From CALBPI01 sp038524795 (GTDB lineage Bacteria > Pseudomonadota > Gammaproteobacteria > Steroidobacterales > Woeseiaceae): a DNA stretch of 64,000 nt. Under the pieces are notes generated by a model. That model saw nothing but the letters and a program-made list of their open reading frames with translations. It did not search any database and was not told where the DNA came from. The stretch lies in NCBI GenBank assembly GCA_038524795.1, contig JBCBIJ010000003.1:124001-188000 (forward strand). Direction: 5' to 3'. The position numbers and the translations under genes are program-made. Below, piece after piece: positions 49,648 to 58,833 of the stretch (the stretch's first letter is position 1; each line of letters opens with the position of its first letter).

Positions 49648-51228
49648 ATGCACATTGAGCATTCCGCCGCGCATGCCGTGGCCGCTTCGGGATCTTTGGG
49701 TGTCGCGGAACCGCATGCCATTACAAGTCACCGGCGTGCGGGCACCTGCATGCACATTACGTCGCTACCTGGTCCGCACGGTATCGGAGAAATCGGGCGC
49801 GATGCGCACGCATTTATCGACGCCTTGGCCGAGGCAGGTCTTAGCGTCTGGCAGTTTCTGCCCACCGGACCCACGGCATACGGTGATTCGCCCTACCAAC
49901 CGCTGTCCGCCTACGCCGGTAATCCGATGCTCATCGAGCTGCGAGAGCTCGTCGAGCTCGGCTTACTTGCTGAAGGCGATCTGGCACCGCTCGGCAACCT
50001 GCCCACCGACACCGTCGACTACGGCGCGCTCATCGGCCCCAAGACTGCGCTGCTTGATCTCGCGGCAACGCATTTCTTTTCCGGCGCGGCGCCGGAGCTT
50101 CGGCCAGAGTACGAAGCCTTCGTTGGCGAGTACGACGCCGAATGGCTGCACGACTACGCGCTGTTCCGGACCCTAAAGTCAGTGCATGACCAGCGCCCCT
50201 GGCCGGAATGGGATGCGCCCTACCGCCGGCGCGAGCCCGCGGCGATGGCGAGCATGGTCCAACAGCACTGCGAGGCCATCCGGGCCATCAAGTTTGCCCA
50301 GTTCCTGTTCTACCGGCAGTGGCAGGCGCTGCGTGCGCACGCCGCCAAACGCGGCGTCCTGCTGTTCGGCGACATGCCGATCTACATTGCGCTCGACTGC
50401 GCCGATGCCTGGGCCTACAAGGCCATGCTGCGCATTGACACCGACGGCGTGCCCACGCACGTGGCCGGCGTGCCGCCTGACTACTTCTCTGAAGACGGCC
50501 AGCTCTGGGGCAACCCGCTCTACGATTGGCAGCATCACGCCCTACAAGGCTACGCGTGGTGGATTGCTCGACTCCGCCACACGATGCGGATGGTCGACAT
50601 CGTCCGTATCGATCATTTCCGCGGCTTCGAAGCTTACTGGGCGGTGCCCTTCGGCGCTGAGACGGCGCGCGACGGCGCCTGGGAGCCCGGACCGAACGAC
50701 GCCGTGTTCGACGCGATGCGCGACGCGCTCGGCGACATTCCCATCGTCGCGGAAGACCTGGGTGCCATCACCGACGCGGTGGACCAGCTGCGACTGCGCC
50801 AGCGCATGCCGGGCATGTCGGTGCTGCAGTTCCTCGTCGGCGAACCGGGCTTCGACCCGACGCGGATCGAGGTCGACTCGGTCTGCTACACGGGCACGCA
50901 CGACAACGATACGACACTGGGCTGGTTCCACGGTGAAGGCGAAGACGTGCGCTCGCGGGAACAGGTCGAACACATGCAACGCGCCACGCTCGAGCTCGCG
51001 GGCGGCGATGCCGCGTCAGTCCATTGGTCGCTGGCCCGCATGGCATTCGAGAGCCGCGCCTGTATGGCTATCGTGCCGATGCAGGACTTTCTTGGGCTGG
51101 GCTCGGACGCCCGCATCAATACGCCGGGCAAGCCGGGCGGCAACTGGCGCTGGCGCCTGCAAGCGGGTCAATTCGACGCCGCGATGCGTGACCGGATCGC
51201 CACCCTCTCGCAACGCACAGGCCGCTGA
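49648..51228 (+). CDS. malQ: 4-alpha-glucanotransferase (amylomaltase)
   Basis: A 526-residue GH77 enzyme that shuffles maltodextrin chains and releases glucose. GH77 residues are visible: nucleophile Asp in VRIDHFRGFEAYW, acid/base Glu in IVAEDLG and the third Asp in TGTHDNDTT; HITSLPGPHGIGEIG and PTGPTAYGDSPYQP form the N-terminal substrate site. The start is uncertain: ATG 49648 is used, and GTG 49606 would add 14 residues; neither has a strong ribosome-binding site. Divergent from the TonB receptor across the double operator, it is the first of six genes malQ-glgC-glgA-glgB-glgP-glgX. Confidence 0.93.
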   Translation: MHIEHSAAHAVAASGSLGVAEPHAITSHRRAGTCMHITSLPGPHGIGEIGRDAHAFIDALAEAGLSVWQFLPTGPTAYGDSPYQPLSAYAGNPMLIELRELVELGLLAEGDLAPLGNLPTDTVDYGALIGPKTALLDLAATHFFSGAAPELRPEYEAFVGEYDAEWLHDYALFRTLKSVHDQRPWPEWDAPYRRREPAAMASMVQQHCEAIRAIKFAQFLFYRQWQALRAHAAKRGVLLFGDMPIYIALDCADAWAYKAMLRIDTDGVPTHVAGVPPDYFSEDGQLWGNPLYDWQHHALQGYAWWIARLRHTMRMVDIVRIDHFRGFEAYWAVPFGAETARDGAWEPGPNDAVFDAMRDALGDIPIVAEDLGAITDAVDQLRLRQRMPGMSVLQFLVGEPGFDPTRIEVDSVCYTGTHDNDTTLGWFHGEGEDVRSREQVEHMQRATLELAGGDAASVHWSLARMAFESRACMAIVPMQDFLGLGSDARINTPGKPGGNWRWRLQAGQFDAAMRDRIATLSQRTGR

Positions 51229-51305
51229 TGCCATAGCGGACGCGGCCCAGGGGCCGCAACGCGCTATCATCGCGAACCGGTGTGACGCGAAGGGGAGCAA
51301 CCAGA

Positions 51306-52589
51306 ATGGCAACGCAGTTTAAGGCGGACGACGCGCGGTTCGTCAGTCGACTCACGCGCGAAACGCTCGCGTTGATTCTGGCCGGCGGTCAAGGCTCCCG
51401 ACTCCGAGAGCTCACCACCTGGCGCGCCAAGCCCGCGCTTTATTTCGGTGGCAAGTTCCGCATCATCGACTTCCCACTCTCGAATTGCTTCAACTCGGGC
51501 ATCCGCCGGATCGGTGTGCTGACCCAGTACAAGGCGCATTCGCTGATTCGCCACCTCGTACGGGGCTGGTCGTCGCAATACTCTACGGACCGCGAGTTTG
51601 TCGAGATCCTGCCCGCTTCACAGCGCGTGGGCGGTGAGTGGTACCGCGGCACGGCCGATGCCGTGTACCAGAACATCGACATCATCCGCACGCACGCACC
51701 GCGTCTCGTACTGATCCTCGCCGGCGACCACGTCTACAAGATGGACTACGGACCGCTCCTCGCGGCGCACACCGAGGCTGAGGCCGACATGACTGTCTGC
51801 TGCCTTGAGGTCCCCGTCGAAGAGGCCGCTGGCCAGCTTGGTGTCATGACCGTCGACGAATCGGGCCGCGTCATCGACTTCAACGAAAAGCCGGACGACC
51901 CGGTCTCGATCCCGGGCCGCGACGGTTACTGCCTGGCGTCCATGGGCAACTACGTCTTTAACACCGACTTCCTGTTCGAACAGGCGATCAAGGACGCCGA
52001 CGACCCGCAATCGGCCCACGACTTCGGTCGCAACATGATTCCGTCGATCATCAAGAACTACCGCGTCTACGCCTACCCGTTTCGCGACCCGGAGACTCAA
52101 GAGCAGGCTTACTGGCGTGACGTCGGCACCTTGCAGGCTTACTGGGAAGCCAATATGGAACTCGTAAGCGTCGTGCCTCAGCTCAACCTTTACGACGGCG
52201 ACTGGCCCGTCTCGACCGTGCAGGCGCAGCTACCGCCCGCCAAGTTCGTCCACGACGAGCCCGGCCGCCGCGGCGAGGCCATCAACTCGATGGTGTCTGG
52301 CGGTTGTGTGGTTTCGGGTGCCTCACTGTTCCGTTCCGTGCTGTTCTCAAACGTGCACGTGCACTCGCACTCCGTGGTGCGCGACTCGGTCGTACTGCCC
52401 GATGTCCGCATCGGCGAGCACTGTCGTATCGACCGCTGCATCATCGACCGCGGTACTGTCATTGAAGACCACACAGTGATTGGCGAAGACCACGACGCCG
52501 ATCGCGCACGCGGCTTCCGCGTGACGGACTCAGGACTGACGCTCGTCACACCCGACATGCTCGGCCAGGAGCTGCACTTCACGCGCTAA
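51306..52589 (+). CDS. glgC: Glucose-1-phosphate adenylyltransferase
   Basis: A 427-residue ADP-glucose pyrophosphorylase, the committed step of glycogen synthesis. The nucleotidyltransferase signature is LILAGGQGSRLRELTTWRAKPAL, followed by IIDFPLSNCFNSGIRRIGVLTQY, AGDHVYKMDY and FNEKP; the C-terminal left-handed beta-helix begins near residue 300 (SGGCVVSGASLFRSVLFSNVHVH). The start at 51306 follows GGGGAG. It lies 77 bp after malQ and 4 bp before glgA. Allosteric regulation by sugar phosphates is usual in the family. Confidence 0.95.
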   Translation: MATQFKADDARFVSRLTRETLALILAGGQGSRLRELTTWRAKPALYFGGKFRIIDFPLSNCFNSGIRRIGVLTQYKAHSLIRHLVRGWSSQYSTDREFVEILPASQRVGGEWYRGTADAVYQNIDIIRTHAPRLVLILAGDHVYKMDYGPLLAAHTEAEADMTVCCLEVPVEEAAGQLGVMTVDESGRVIDFNEKPDDPVSIPGRDGYCLASMGNYVFNTDFLFEQAIKDADDPQSAHDFGRNMIPSIIKNYRVYAYPFRDPETQEQAYWRDVGTLQAYWEANMELVSVVPQLNLYDGDWPVSTVQAQLPPAKFVHDEPGRRGEAINSMVSGGCVVSGASLFRSVLFSNVHVHSHSVVRDSVVLPDVRIGEHCRIDRCIIDRGTVIEDHTVIGEDHDADRARGFRVTDSGLTLVTPDMLGQELHFTR

Positions 52590-52593
52590 GGCC

Positions 52594-54150
52594 ATGAGCG
52601 AGTATCCGCATGTCTACATGGTGGCGTCCGAAAACGGCGCCCTGCCCGGCGGCAAGGCGGGCGGCGTCGGTGACGTCGTGCGCGAGCTGCCGCGCGCACT
52701 CGCGGCCCGTGGCGTTGATGTCACCGTGTTGTGCCCGTCCTACGGCACACTGCACCACGTCGATGGCATGACGTTCACGACGCGCATGGTCGTGCCGTTT
52801 GGCGCCACGTCCCTGTCCGTCGAATGCTGGCAGTACGTCGATGACTACGGCGTCACGCATCTTGTATTCGATCACGACGGCTTCAACGGCGACGGCAAAG
52901 GCAGCATCTACCACGACGACGGGCCGCTGCGTCCCTTCGCCACGGACGCCACACGCTTCGCCTTGTTGTGCGCGGCAGCAGCAACCTGGCTGCCGGCCAA
53001 CGCTGCAGACGATGCCATCCTGCACCTCCACGACTGGCATGCGGCACCGCTGGCCGTGCTGCGCGCCTACGAACCGGCACTCTCGACACTGCAGCAGTGG
53101 CGCACGGTCTTCACGCTACACAACCTGGGCATTCAGGGTATTCGGCCACTGGCCGACGACGCCTCGTCGCTGTCGGCCTGGTTCCCGGCGCTGACCGTTT
53201 GCGAGCGTGTGGTCGCCGACCCGCGTTACAGCAATTGTTTCAACCCGATGCTCGCAGGCATCCGACTGGCAGACGCGGTGAACACGGTGTCGCCCACCAA
53301 TGCGCGTGAAATCCTCGCACCCGATGATCCCGCACGCGGCTATCGCGGCGGTGAAGGTCTGCAGGACGCGCTGCTCGCTACCGACGCGGAAGGGCGTCTG
53401 CACGGCATTCTGAACGGCTGCGACTACGACGTCGATGCGAGCCGACTCGATTGGCCGGCGGTCCGCGACACGGTCCTGCACACGCTGCACTACTGGCGGC
53501 AGTCGGACCGCGTCAACGGCGCCCTGCATGATCTGGCGCGCGCCAACTTCGAGGCACACGGCGCGGAGAGGCCCTCGATGCTGCTGACCAGTGTCGGCCG
53601 ACTGACAGACCAGAAACTCGCGATTGCTATGCAGCAACGCGAGGACGGTCGAACCGCGCTCGAGCACGCACTCGATGCACTCGACCCCGACGGCCTGCTT
53701 ACGCTTGTCGGAACGGGCGATCCCGATATCGAACGGGCCCTGGTCGAAGCTTCGCAGCGCGACCGGCGACTTGTGTTCCTGCGCGGCTTTTCGGAAACGC
53801 TGGCGGACGCGCTCTACCGCGGTGGCGACCTGTTCCTGATGCCTTCAAGCTACGAGCCCTGTGGCATCAGCCAGATGCTGGCCATGCGGTCATCGCAACC
53901 CTGCCTGGCGCACGCAGTCGGCGGCCTGAACGACACGGTCGCCGACGGCCTCACGGGGTTTACGTTTGCGGGCGACGGCGCTGCCGCGCAAGCCGACGCC
54001 TTCATCGGTCGAACCCACGAGGCCATCGCGATGTTCCGCGAGGCGCCCGAGAATTACGCCGACATCGCGGAGGCTGCCGGCCACGCGCGATACCCCTGGT
54101 CCGACGCCGCGCGCGATTACATGGAGAAGCTCTATGGCTTCGCACACTGA
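52594..54150 (+). CDS. glgA: Glycogen synthase
   Basis: A 518-residue GT5 enzyme extending glycogen from ADP-glucose. The N-terminal ADP-glucose loop is KAGGVGDVVRELP (KxGGLxDV with Val for Leu). HDWHAAPLAVLRAYE and TLHNLGIQG follow, and the C-terminal donor site is MPSSYEPCGISQMLAMRSSQPCLAHAVGGLNDTV. It is slightly longer than the E. coli protein (477). The start is 4 bp after glgC, and the glgA 3' end overlaps glgB by 17 bp. Substitution of the second-motif residues (ISQML for LTQLY) is mild; the activity is expected to be intact. Confidence 0.92.
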   Translation: MSEYPHVYMVASENGALPGGKAGGVGDVVRELPRALAARGVDVTVLCPSYGTLHHVDGMTFTTRMVVPFGATSLSVECWQYVDDYGVTHLVFDHDGFNGDGKGSIYHDDGPLRPFATDATRFALLCAAAATWLPANAADDAILHLHDWHAAPLAVLRAYEPALSTLQQWRTVFTLHNLGIQGIRPLADDASSLSAWFPALTVCERVVADPRYSNCFNPMLAGIRLADAVNTVSPTNAREILAPDDPARGYRGGEGLQDALLATDAEGRLHGILNGCDYDVDASRLDWPAVRDTVLHTLHYWRQSDRVNGALHDLARANFEAHGAERPSMLLTSVGRLTDQKLAIAMQQREDGRTALEHALDALDPDGLLTLVGTGDPDIERALVEASQRDRRLVFLRGFSETLADALYRGGDLFLMPSSYEPCGISQMLAMRSSQPCLAHAVGGLNDTVADGLTGFTFAGDGAAAQADAFIGRTHEAIAMFREAPENYADIAEAAGHARYPWSDAARDYMEKLYGFAH

Positions 54151-56347
54151 ACGCGGCCCGCTGCCCTCGCCCGCCGATCTGAATCTGCTGGCCGACGGCC
54201 GGCACCCGGATCCGTTCGCCGTTCTCGGGCGCCACAGCCGCAGCGACTACGACACGGTCGTGACGCTGCAACCCGGCGCCGAGTCCGTGCACCTGATCGA
54301 CGACGACGGCAACGAAGTCTCAGCGCTGCGGCGCATTCACGCCGACGGCGTTTTCGCTGGCCGCGTGGACACGAGCGACTACCGGTTTCGGGTCGCCTGG
54401 CCCGACGGCGCCAACTCGGATCTCCGGGACCCCTACAGCTTTGGTTCGAGCTTCGGCGACATCGACCTGCACCTGCTGGGCGAAGGCCGGCTTGAGAAGA
54501 TCTACGACACACTGGGCGCACACGTGGTGACTTGCGAGGGCACACGCGGCACGCGCTTCGCCGTGTGGGCGCCCAATGCGTCCCGCGTCAGCGTCATCGG
54601 TGACTTCAACCAGTGGGACGGCCGCCGCCACCCGATGCGACGCCACCCGGGCGTCGGTGTCTGGGAGCTGTTTGTGCCCGACGTGGGCAAAGGCGCGCGC
54701 TACAAATTCGAGCTGCTCGACGCGGCGGGTACGCTGTTGCCCGAAAAGACGGACCCTTACGGCAATGCCTTCGAGCCACCGCCCGGCAATGCAGCCATCG
54801 TTACCGAGAGCGACTACGACTGGGGCGACGCCGACTGGATGGGCGCGGAACGCGGCGCGCCGTCGATGGCCGCACCGCAGGCCATCTACGAAGTGCACCT
54901 GGGATCCTGGCGCCGTAACGGCGATGGCGACTGGCTCAGTTACCGCGAGCTCGCAGAGACGCTCGTGCGTTACGTCGTCGACATGGGCTTCACGCACATT
55001 GAACTGCTGCCCGTGACCGAGCACCCGTTCGATGGCTCCTGGGGTTACCAGCCCATCGGCCTGTTCGCGCCCACCTGGCGCTTTGGCTCGCCTGACGACT
55101 TTCGTTACTTCGTGGACCAGTGCCACCAGGCGGGCATCGGCGTCATCGTCGACTGGGTCCCCGCGCACTTCCCACGCGACAGCCACGGCCTGGGCCGTTT
55201 CGACGGCAGCGCGCTTTATGAACACGCCGACCCACGCCAGGGCGAGCACGCCGACTGGGGCACGCTCGTGTTCAATTACGGCCGAAACGAGGTGGTGAAT
55301 TACCTCATCGGCAGCGCGCGTTACTGGATCGAGGCGTTTCACATTGATGGTCTGCGCGTCGATGCGGTGGCCTCGATGCTCTACCTCGACTACTCGCGCG
55401 AAGACGGCGAGTGGGTGCCCAACGAACACGGCGGCAACGAAAACCTCGAGGCCGTGGCGTTTATCAAACGGCTCAACGAGACCGTGCACGCGCTGGGCGC
55501 TACGACCTACGCCGAGGAGTCGACGGCCTGGCCCGGCGTTTCTCGGCCAACCTACGACGGCGGCCTGGGTTTCACGTTCAAGTGGAACATGGGCTGGATG
55601 AACGACAGCCTGACCTACATGGGCGAAGACCCCATTCACCGGCGCTACCACCACGACAAGATCACATTCGGTCTCGTCTATGCGTTTGACGAGAACTTTG
55701 TGTTGCCGCTCTCGCACGACGAAGTTGTACACGGAAAACGCTCGCTGCTGGGCCGCATGCCCGGCGACGACTGGCAACGCTTTGCGAACCTGCGCGCCTA
55801 CTTCGGACTCATGTACGCCCACCCGGGCAAGAAGCTCTTGTTCATGGGCGGCGAGTTCGGCCAGCACGACGAGTGGAATCATGACCAGTCACTCGACTGG
55901 CACCTGACGGAGTTCGCGCCGCACGCAGGCATGCAGCAGCTCGTGCGCGACCTGAACCACGTCTACCGCAGCACGCCTGCACTGCACGCGCAGGACTTCG
56001 ACGGCGCGGGCTTTAGCTGGCTCGACTGGAAGGATGCCGACGCGAGTGTGTTTTCCTGGCTGCGCTTCGACGGCGAAGGCCGTGTGGCGCTCTGTGTCGT
56101 GAACATGACCCCTGTGGTGCGCGAAGGCTACCGAGTCGGCGCACCGAAGCCTGGACAATGGCGCGAACGCTTCAACAGCGACGCGCGCGACTACGACGGC
56201 AGTGGCGTCGGCAACGACGGCGCCGTCACCACCGAACCGCAGGGCTGGCACGACCAGCCGCATTCATTGACTTTGACCTTACCGCCGCTGGCCACGCTGA
56301 TTCTCGAGCCCGCGGATGACAACGAGCCGAGGAGTACTGACTCTTGA
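54134..56347 (+). CDS. glgB: 1,4-alpha-glucan branching enzyme
   Basis: A 737-residue GH13 branching enzyme with the long N terminus: an N1 domain (about 15-110; DGRHPDPFAVLGRH), a CBM48 domain (about 120-225; FAVWAPNASRVSVIGDFNQWDGR) and the barrel with nucleophile Asp in GLRVDAVASMLY, Glu in YAEESTAWP and Asp in LSHDEVVHGK. It makes alpha-1,6 branches. The ATG at 54134 overlaps the glgA tail and has GGAG 8 nt upstream. Its stop overlaps the TTG start of glgP. Confidence 0.95.
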   Translation: MASHTERGPLPSPADLNLLADGRHPDPFAVLGRHSRSDYDTVVTLQPGAESVHLIDDDGNEVSALRRIHADGVFAGRVDTSDYRFRVAWPDGANSDLRDPYSFGSSFGDIDLHLLGEGRLEKIYDTLGAHVVTCEGTRGTRFAVWAPNASRVSVIGDFNQWDGRRHPMRRHPGVGVWELFVPDVGKGARYKFELLDAAGTLLPEKTDPYGNAFEPPPGNAAIVTESDYDWGDADWMGAERGAPSMAAPQAIYEVHLGSWRRNGDGDWLSYRELAETLVRYVVDMGFTHIELLPVTEHPFDGSWGYQPIGLFAPTWRFGSPDDFRYFVDQCHQAGIGVIVDWVPAHFPRDSHGLGRFDGSALYEHADPRQGEHADWGTLVFNYGRNEVVNYLIGSARYWIEAFHIDGLRVDAVASMLYLDYSREDGEWVPNEHGGNENLEAVAFIKRLNETVHALGATTYAEESTAWPGVSRPTYDGGLGFTFKWNMGWMNDSLTYMGEDPIHRRYHHDKITFGLVYAFDENFVLPLSHDEVVHGKRSLLGRMPGDDWQRFANLRAYFGLMYAHPGKKLLFMGGEFGQHDEWNHDQSLDWHLTEFAPHAGMQQLVRDLNHVYRSTPALHAQDFDGAGFSWLDWKDADASVFSWLRFDGEGRVALCVVNMTPVVREGYRVGAPKPGQWRERFNSDARDYDGSGVGNDGAVTTEPQGWHDQPHSLTLTLPPLATLILEPADDNEPRSTDS

Positions 56348-58833
56348 GTACACACCCGACCGCCAAACACGATGCCGCACTGGCCGCCGAGACGCTGGGC
56401 ATGGATGCGGACGCCATTCTTAAGGACTTTCGCCACTACTTCAGTCTGACGCTGGGGCAGTTTGCGCTCGAGCCCGGCAACCCCTACGCCTGCCAGGCAC
56501 TGGCCTACGCCGTGCGCGACCGGCTTATGGAACGCTGGTCGGAAACGCACCAAAAACGCGTCGAGGCCGATGCCAAGCGCACAGCCTACTTGTCGCTGGA
56601 ATTCCTCATGGGCCGCCTGCTGGGCAACGCCTTGCTCAATCTCGATCTCGAACCCGCCGCGCGTGAAGCGATGCAGCGCATCGGTATCACATTGGAAGAC
56701 GTCGAACAGGCTGAGCACGATGCCGGTCTCGGCAACGGTGGCCTTGGCCGCCTCGCGGCTTGTTTCCTGGATAGCTGCGCGACGCTGGGCCTGCCCGTGA
56801 TCGGTTACGGCATTCGCTACCGCTACGGCATGTTCCACCAGCAGCTGCGTGACGGCCGCCAGATCGAAGAGCCGGATCCGTGGCTCGCCGACGGCTTTCC
56901 CTGGGAAATTCGCCGTCGCGACCTCGTGCGACAGGTGCGTTTCGGTGGCCGCACCGAAAGCTACACGCGCGGCGACGGCAGCACGGGCTGGCGGTGGGTC
57001 GATGCAGAGACCGTATCAGCCGTGCCCTATGACGTGCCCGTACCCGGCTACCGTAACAACGTGGTCAACACGCTGCGGCTCTGGTCGGCAGAAGCCGCCG
57101 AAGCCTTCGACCTCGGTGAGTTCAACGCGGGCAGCTACGCCGACGCCGTACGCGACAAGAACACGGCCGAGAACATCACGATGGTGCTCTACCCGAACGC
57201 CGCCAACGAAAATGGCCAGGTGTTGCGACTGCGCCAGCAGTACTTTTTGGCCAGCGCCAGCCTGCAGGACATCATTGGTGACTGGCAGGCGCGCCACGGT
57301 GACGACTTCTCGGGCTTTGCTGACAAGCACTGTTTCCAGCTCAACGACACGCACCCGGCCGTCGCCGTTGCCGAACTCATGCGCCTGCTTATGGACGAGC
57401 ACGGCATGGACTGGGACACAGCCTGGTCCATCACGACCTCGACCATGGCCTACACCAACCACACGCTGCTGCCCGAGGCGCTCGAGAAATGGCCCGTGGC
57501 CATGTTCCGCGACCTGCTGCCGCGTGTGCTCGAGATCATTCTCGAAATCAACGCCCGCTTCCTGGCAGAGGTGTCGCAGCGCTGGCCCGGTGATACGGCA
57601 CGACTGCGGCGCATGTCACTCGTCGAGGAAGGCCACGAGCCGATGCTGCGCATGGCCTACCTCGCCATCGTCGGCAGCCGTTCCGTCAACGGCGTGGCCG
57701 CACTGCACTCGGCGTTGCTGACAGAAGGCCTGTTCCGCGACTTCCACGCGCTCTCGCCGGACAAGTTCAACAACAAGACCAACGGTGTGACGCAGCGTCG
57801 CTGGCTTGCAGCCTGCAATCCGTCCCTGTCCGAACTCATCACAAGCCGCATTGGCGATGGCTGGGTCACGGACCTGCCGCAGCTCGAACAGCTGCGCCCG
57901 CTTGTCGACGATGCCGCGTTCCGCGATGCCTGGCGTGCGGCGAAGCGCCACAACAAGCTGCTGCTGGCACGAGACATCCGCGAGCGCACGGGCGTGAAGC
58001 TCACACCCGAGATGATCTTCGATGTGCAGGTCAAACGCATCCACGAGTACAAGCGCCAACTGCTCAACGTGCTGCACGTCGTCCACCGCTACATCCGCAT
58101 CTCGGCCGGCGAAACCGAGGGCATGCAGCCGCGGGCCGTCATCATCGGCGGCAAGGCCGCGCCCGGCTACGTGCGCGCCAAGGAGATCGTCAAGCTCATC
58201 AATAACGTTGCGACGATCGTCAACAACGACCCGCGCACCGAGGGTCTGCTGCGACTCGTGTTCTACCCCGATTACAACGTCTCAGCGATGGAGCGGATCT
58301 GCCCCGCGGCCGAGCTCTCAGAGCAGATCTCGACGGCCGGTAAGGAGGCATCGGGCACGGGCAACATGAAGTTCATGATGAACGGCGCGCTGACCATCGG
58401 CACGCTCGACGGCGCCAACGTCGAGATCCGCGAGGCCGTGGGCGAAGACCACTTCTTCCTGTTCGGCCTGACTGTCGAAGAGGTGCAGGCGACTCAGGGC
58501 AACTACAACCCGGCCGCGATCATCGCGGCGGACCCCGATCTTGCGGCCGTTGTTCGTCTGCTTGAATCGGGCCACTTCAACCAACGCGAACCCGGCATCT
58601 TCGACGGCATCATCGCGTCGCTGCGCGACCCGCACGACCCGTGGATGACGTCGGCCGATTTTGCCGGCTTCCTGGCGGCGCAAAACGATGTCGATGCGCT
58701 GGCCGCCGATTCAGAGGCGTGGACGCGCAAGAGCATCCTTAACGCGGCCGCATCGGGTCGCTTCTCGACGGACCGTACGATGCACCAGTACAACGACGAC
58801 ATCTGGCGGCTGACCCCGCTCGCTGACAGGTGA
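56344..58833 (+). CDS. glgP: Glycogen/maltodextrin phosphorylase
   Basis: An 829-residue GT35 phosphorylase releasing glucose-1-phosphate from alpha-1,4-glucans. The PLP Lys lies in EASGTGNMKFMMNGALTIGT near residue 675; other family segments are LGNGGLGRLAACFLDS, GYGIRYRYGMF and DVQVKRIHEYKRQLLNVL. Translation starts at TTG 56344 (MSTHPTAK) with GAGGAG upstream, overlapping the glgB stop (TTGA). The product would feed glucose-1-phosphate to GlgC or, through phosphoglucomutase, to Zwf. Confidence 0.95.
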   Translation: MSTHPTAKHDAALAAETLGMDADAILKDFRHYFSLTLGQFALEPGNPYACQALAYAVRDRLMERWSETHQKRVEADAKRTAYLSLEFLMGRLLGNALLNLDLEPAAREAMQRIGITLEDVEQAEHDAGLGNGGLGRLAACFLDSCATLGLPVIGYGIRYRYGMFHQQLRDGRQIEEPDPWLADGFPWEIRRRDLVRQVRFGGRTESYTRGDGSTGWRWVDAETVSAVPYDVPVPGYRNNVVNTLRLWSAEAAEAFDLGEFNAGSYADAVRDKNTAENITMVLYPNAANENGQVLRLRQQYFLASASLQDIIGDWQARHGDDFSGFADKHCFQLNDTHPAVAVAELMRLLMDEHGMDWDTAWSITTSTMAYTNHTLLPEALEKWPVAMFRDLLPRVLEIILEINARFLAEVSQRWPGDTARLRRMSLVEEGHEPMLRMAYLAIVGSRSVNGVAALHSALLTEGLFRDFHALSPDKFNNKTNGVTQRRWLAACNPSLSELITSRIGDGWVTDLPQLEQLRPLVDDAAFRDAWRAAKRHNKLLLARDIRERTGVKLTPEMIFDVQVKRIHEYKRQLLNVLHVVHRYIRISAGETEGMQPRAVIIGGKAAPGYVRAKEIVKLINNVATIVNNDPRTEGLLRLVFYPDYNVSAMERICPAAELSEQISTAGKEASGTGNMKFMMNGALTIGTLDGANVEIREAVGEDHFFLFGLTVEEVQATQGNYNPAAIIAADPDLAAVVRLLESGHFNQREPGIFDGIIASLRDPHDPWMTSADFAGFLAAQNDVDALAADSEAWTRKSILNAAASGRFSTDRTMHQYNDDIWRLTPLADR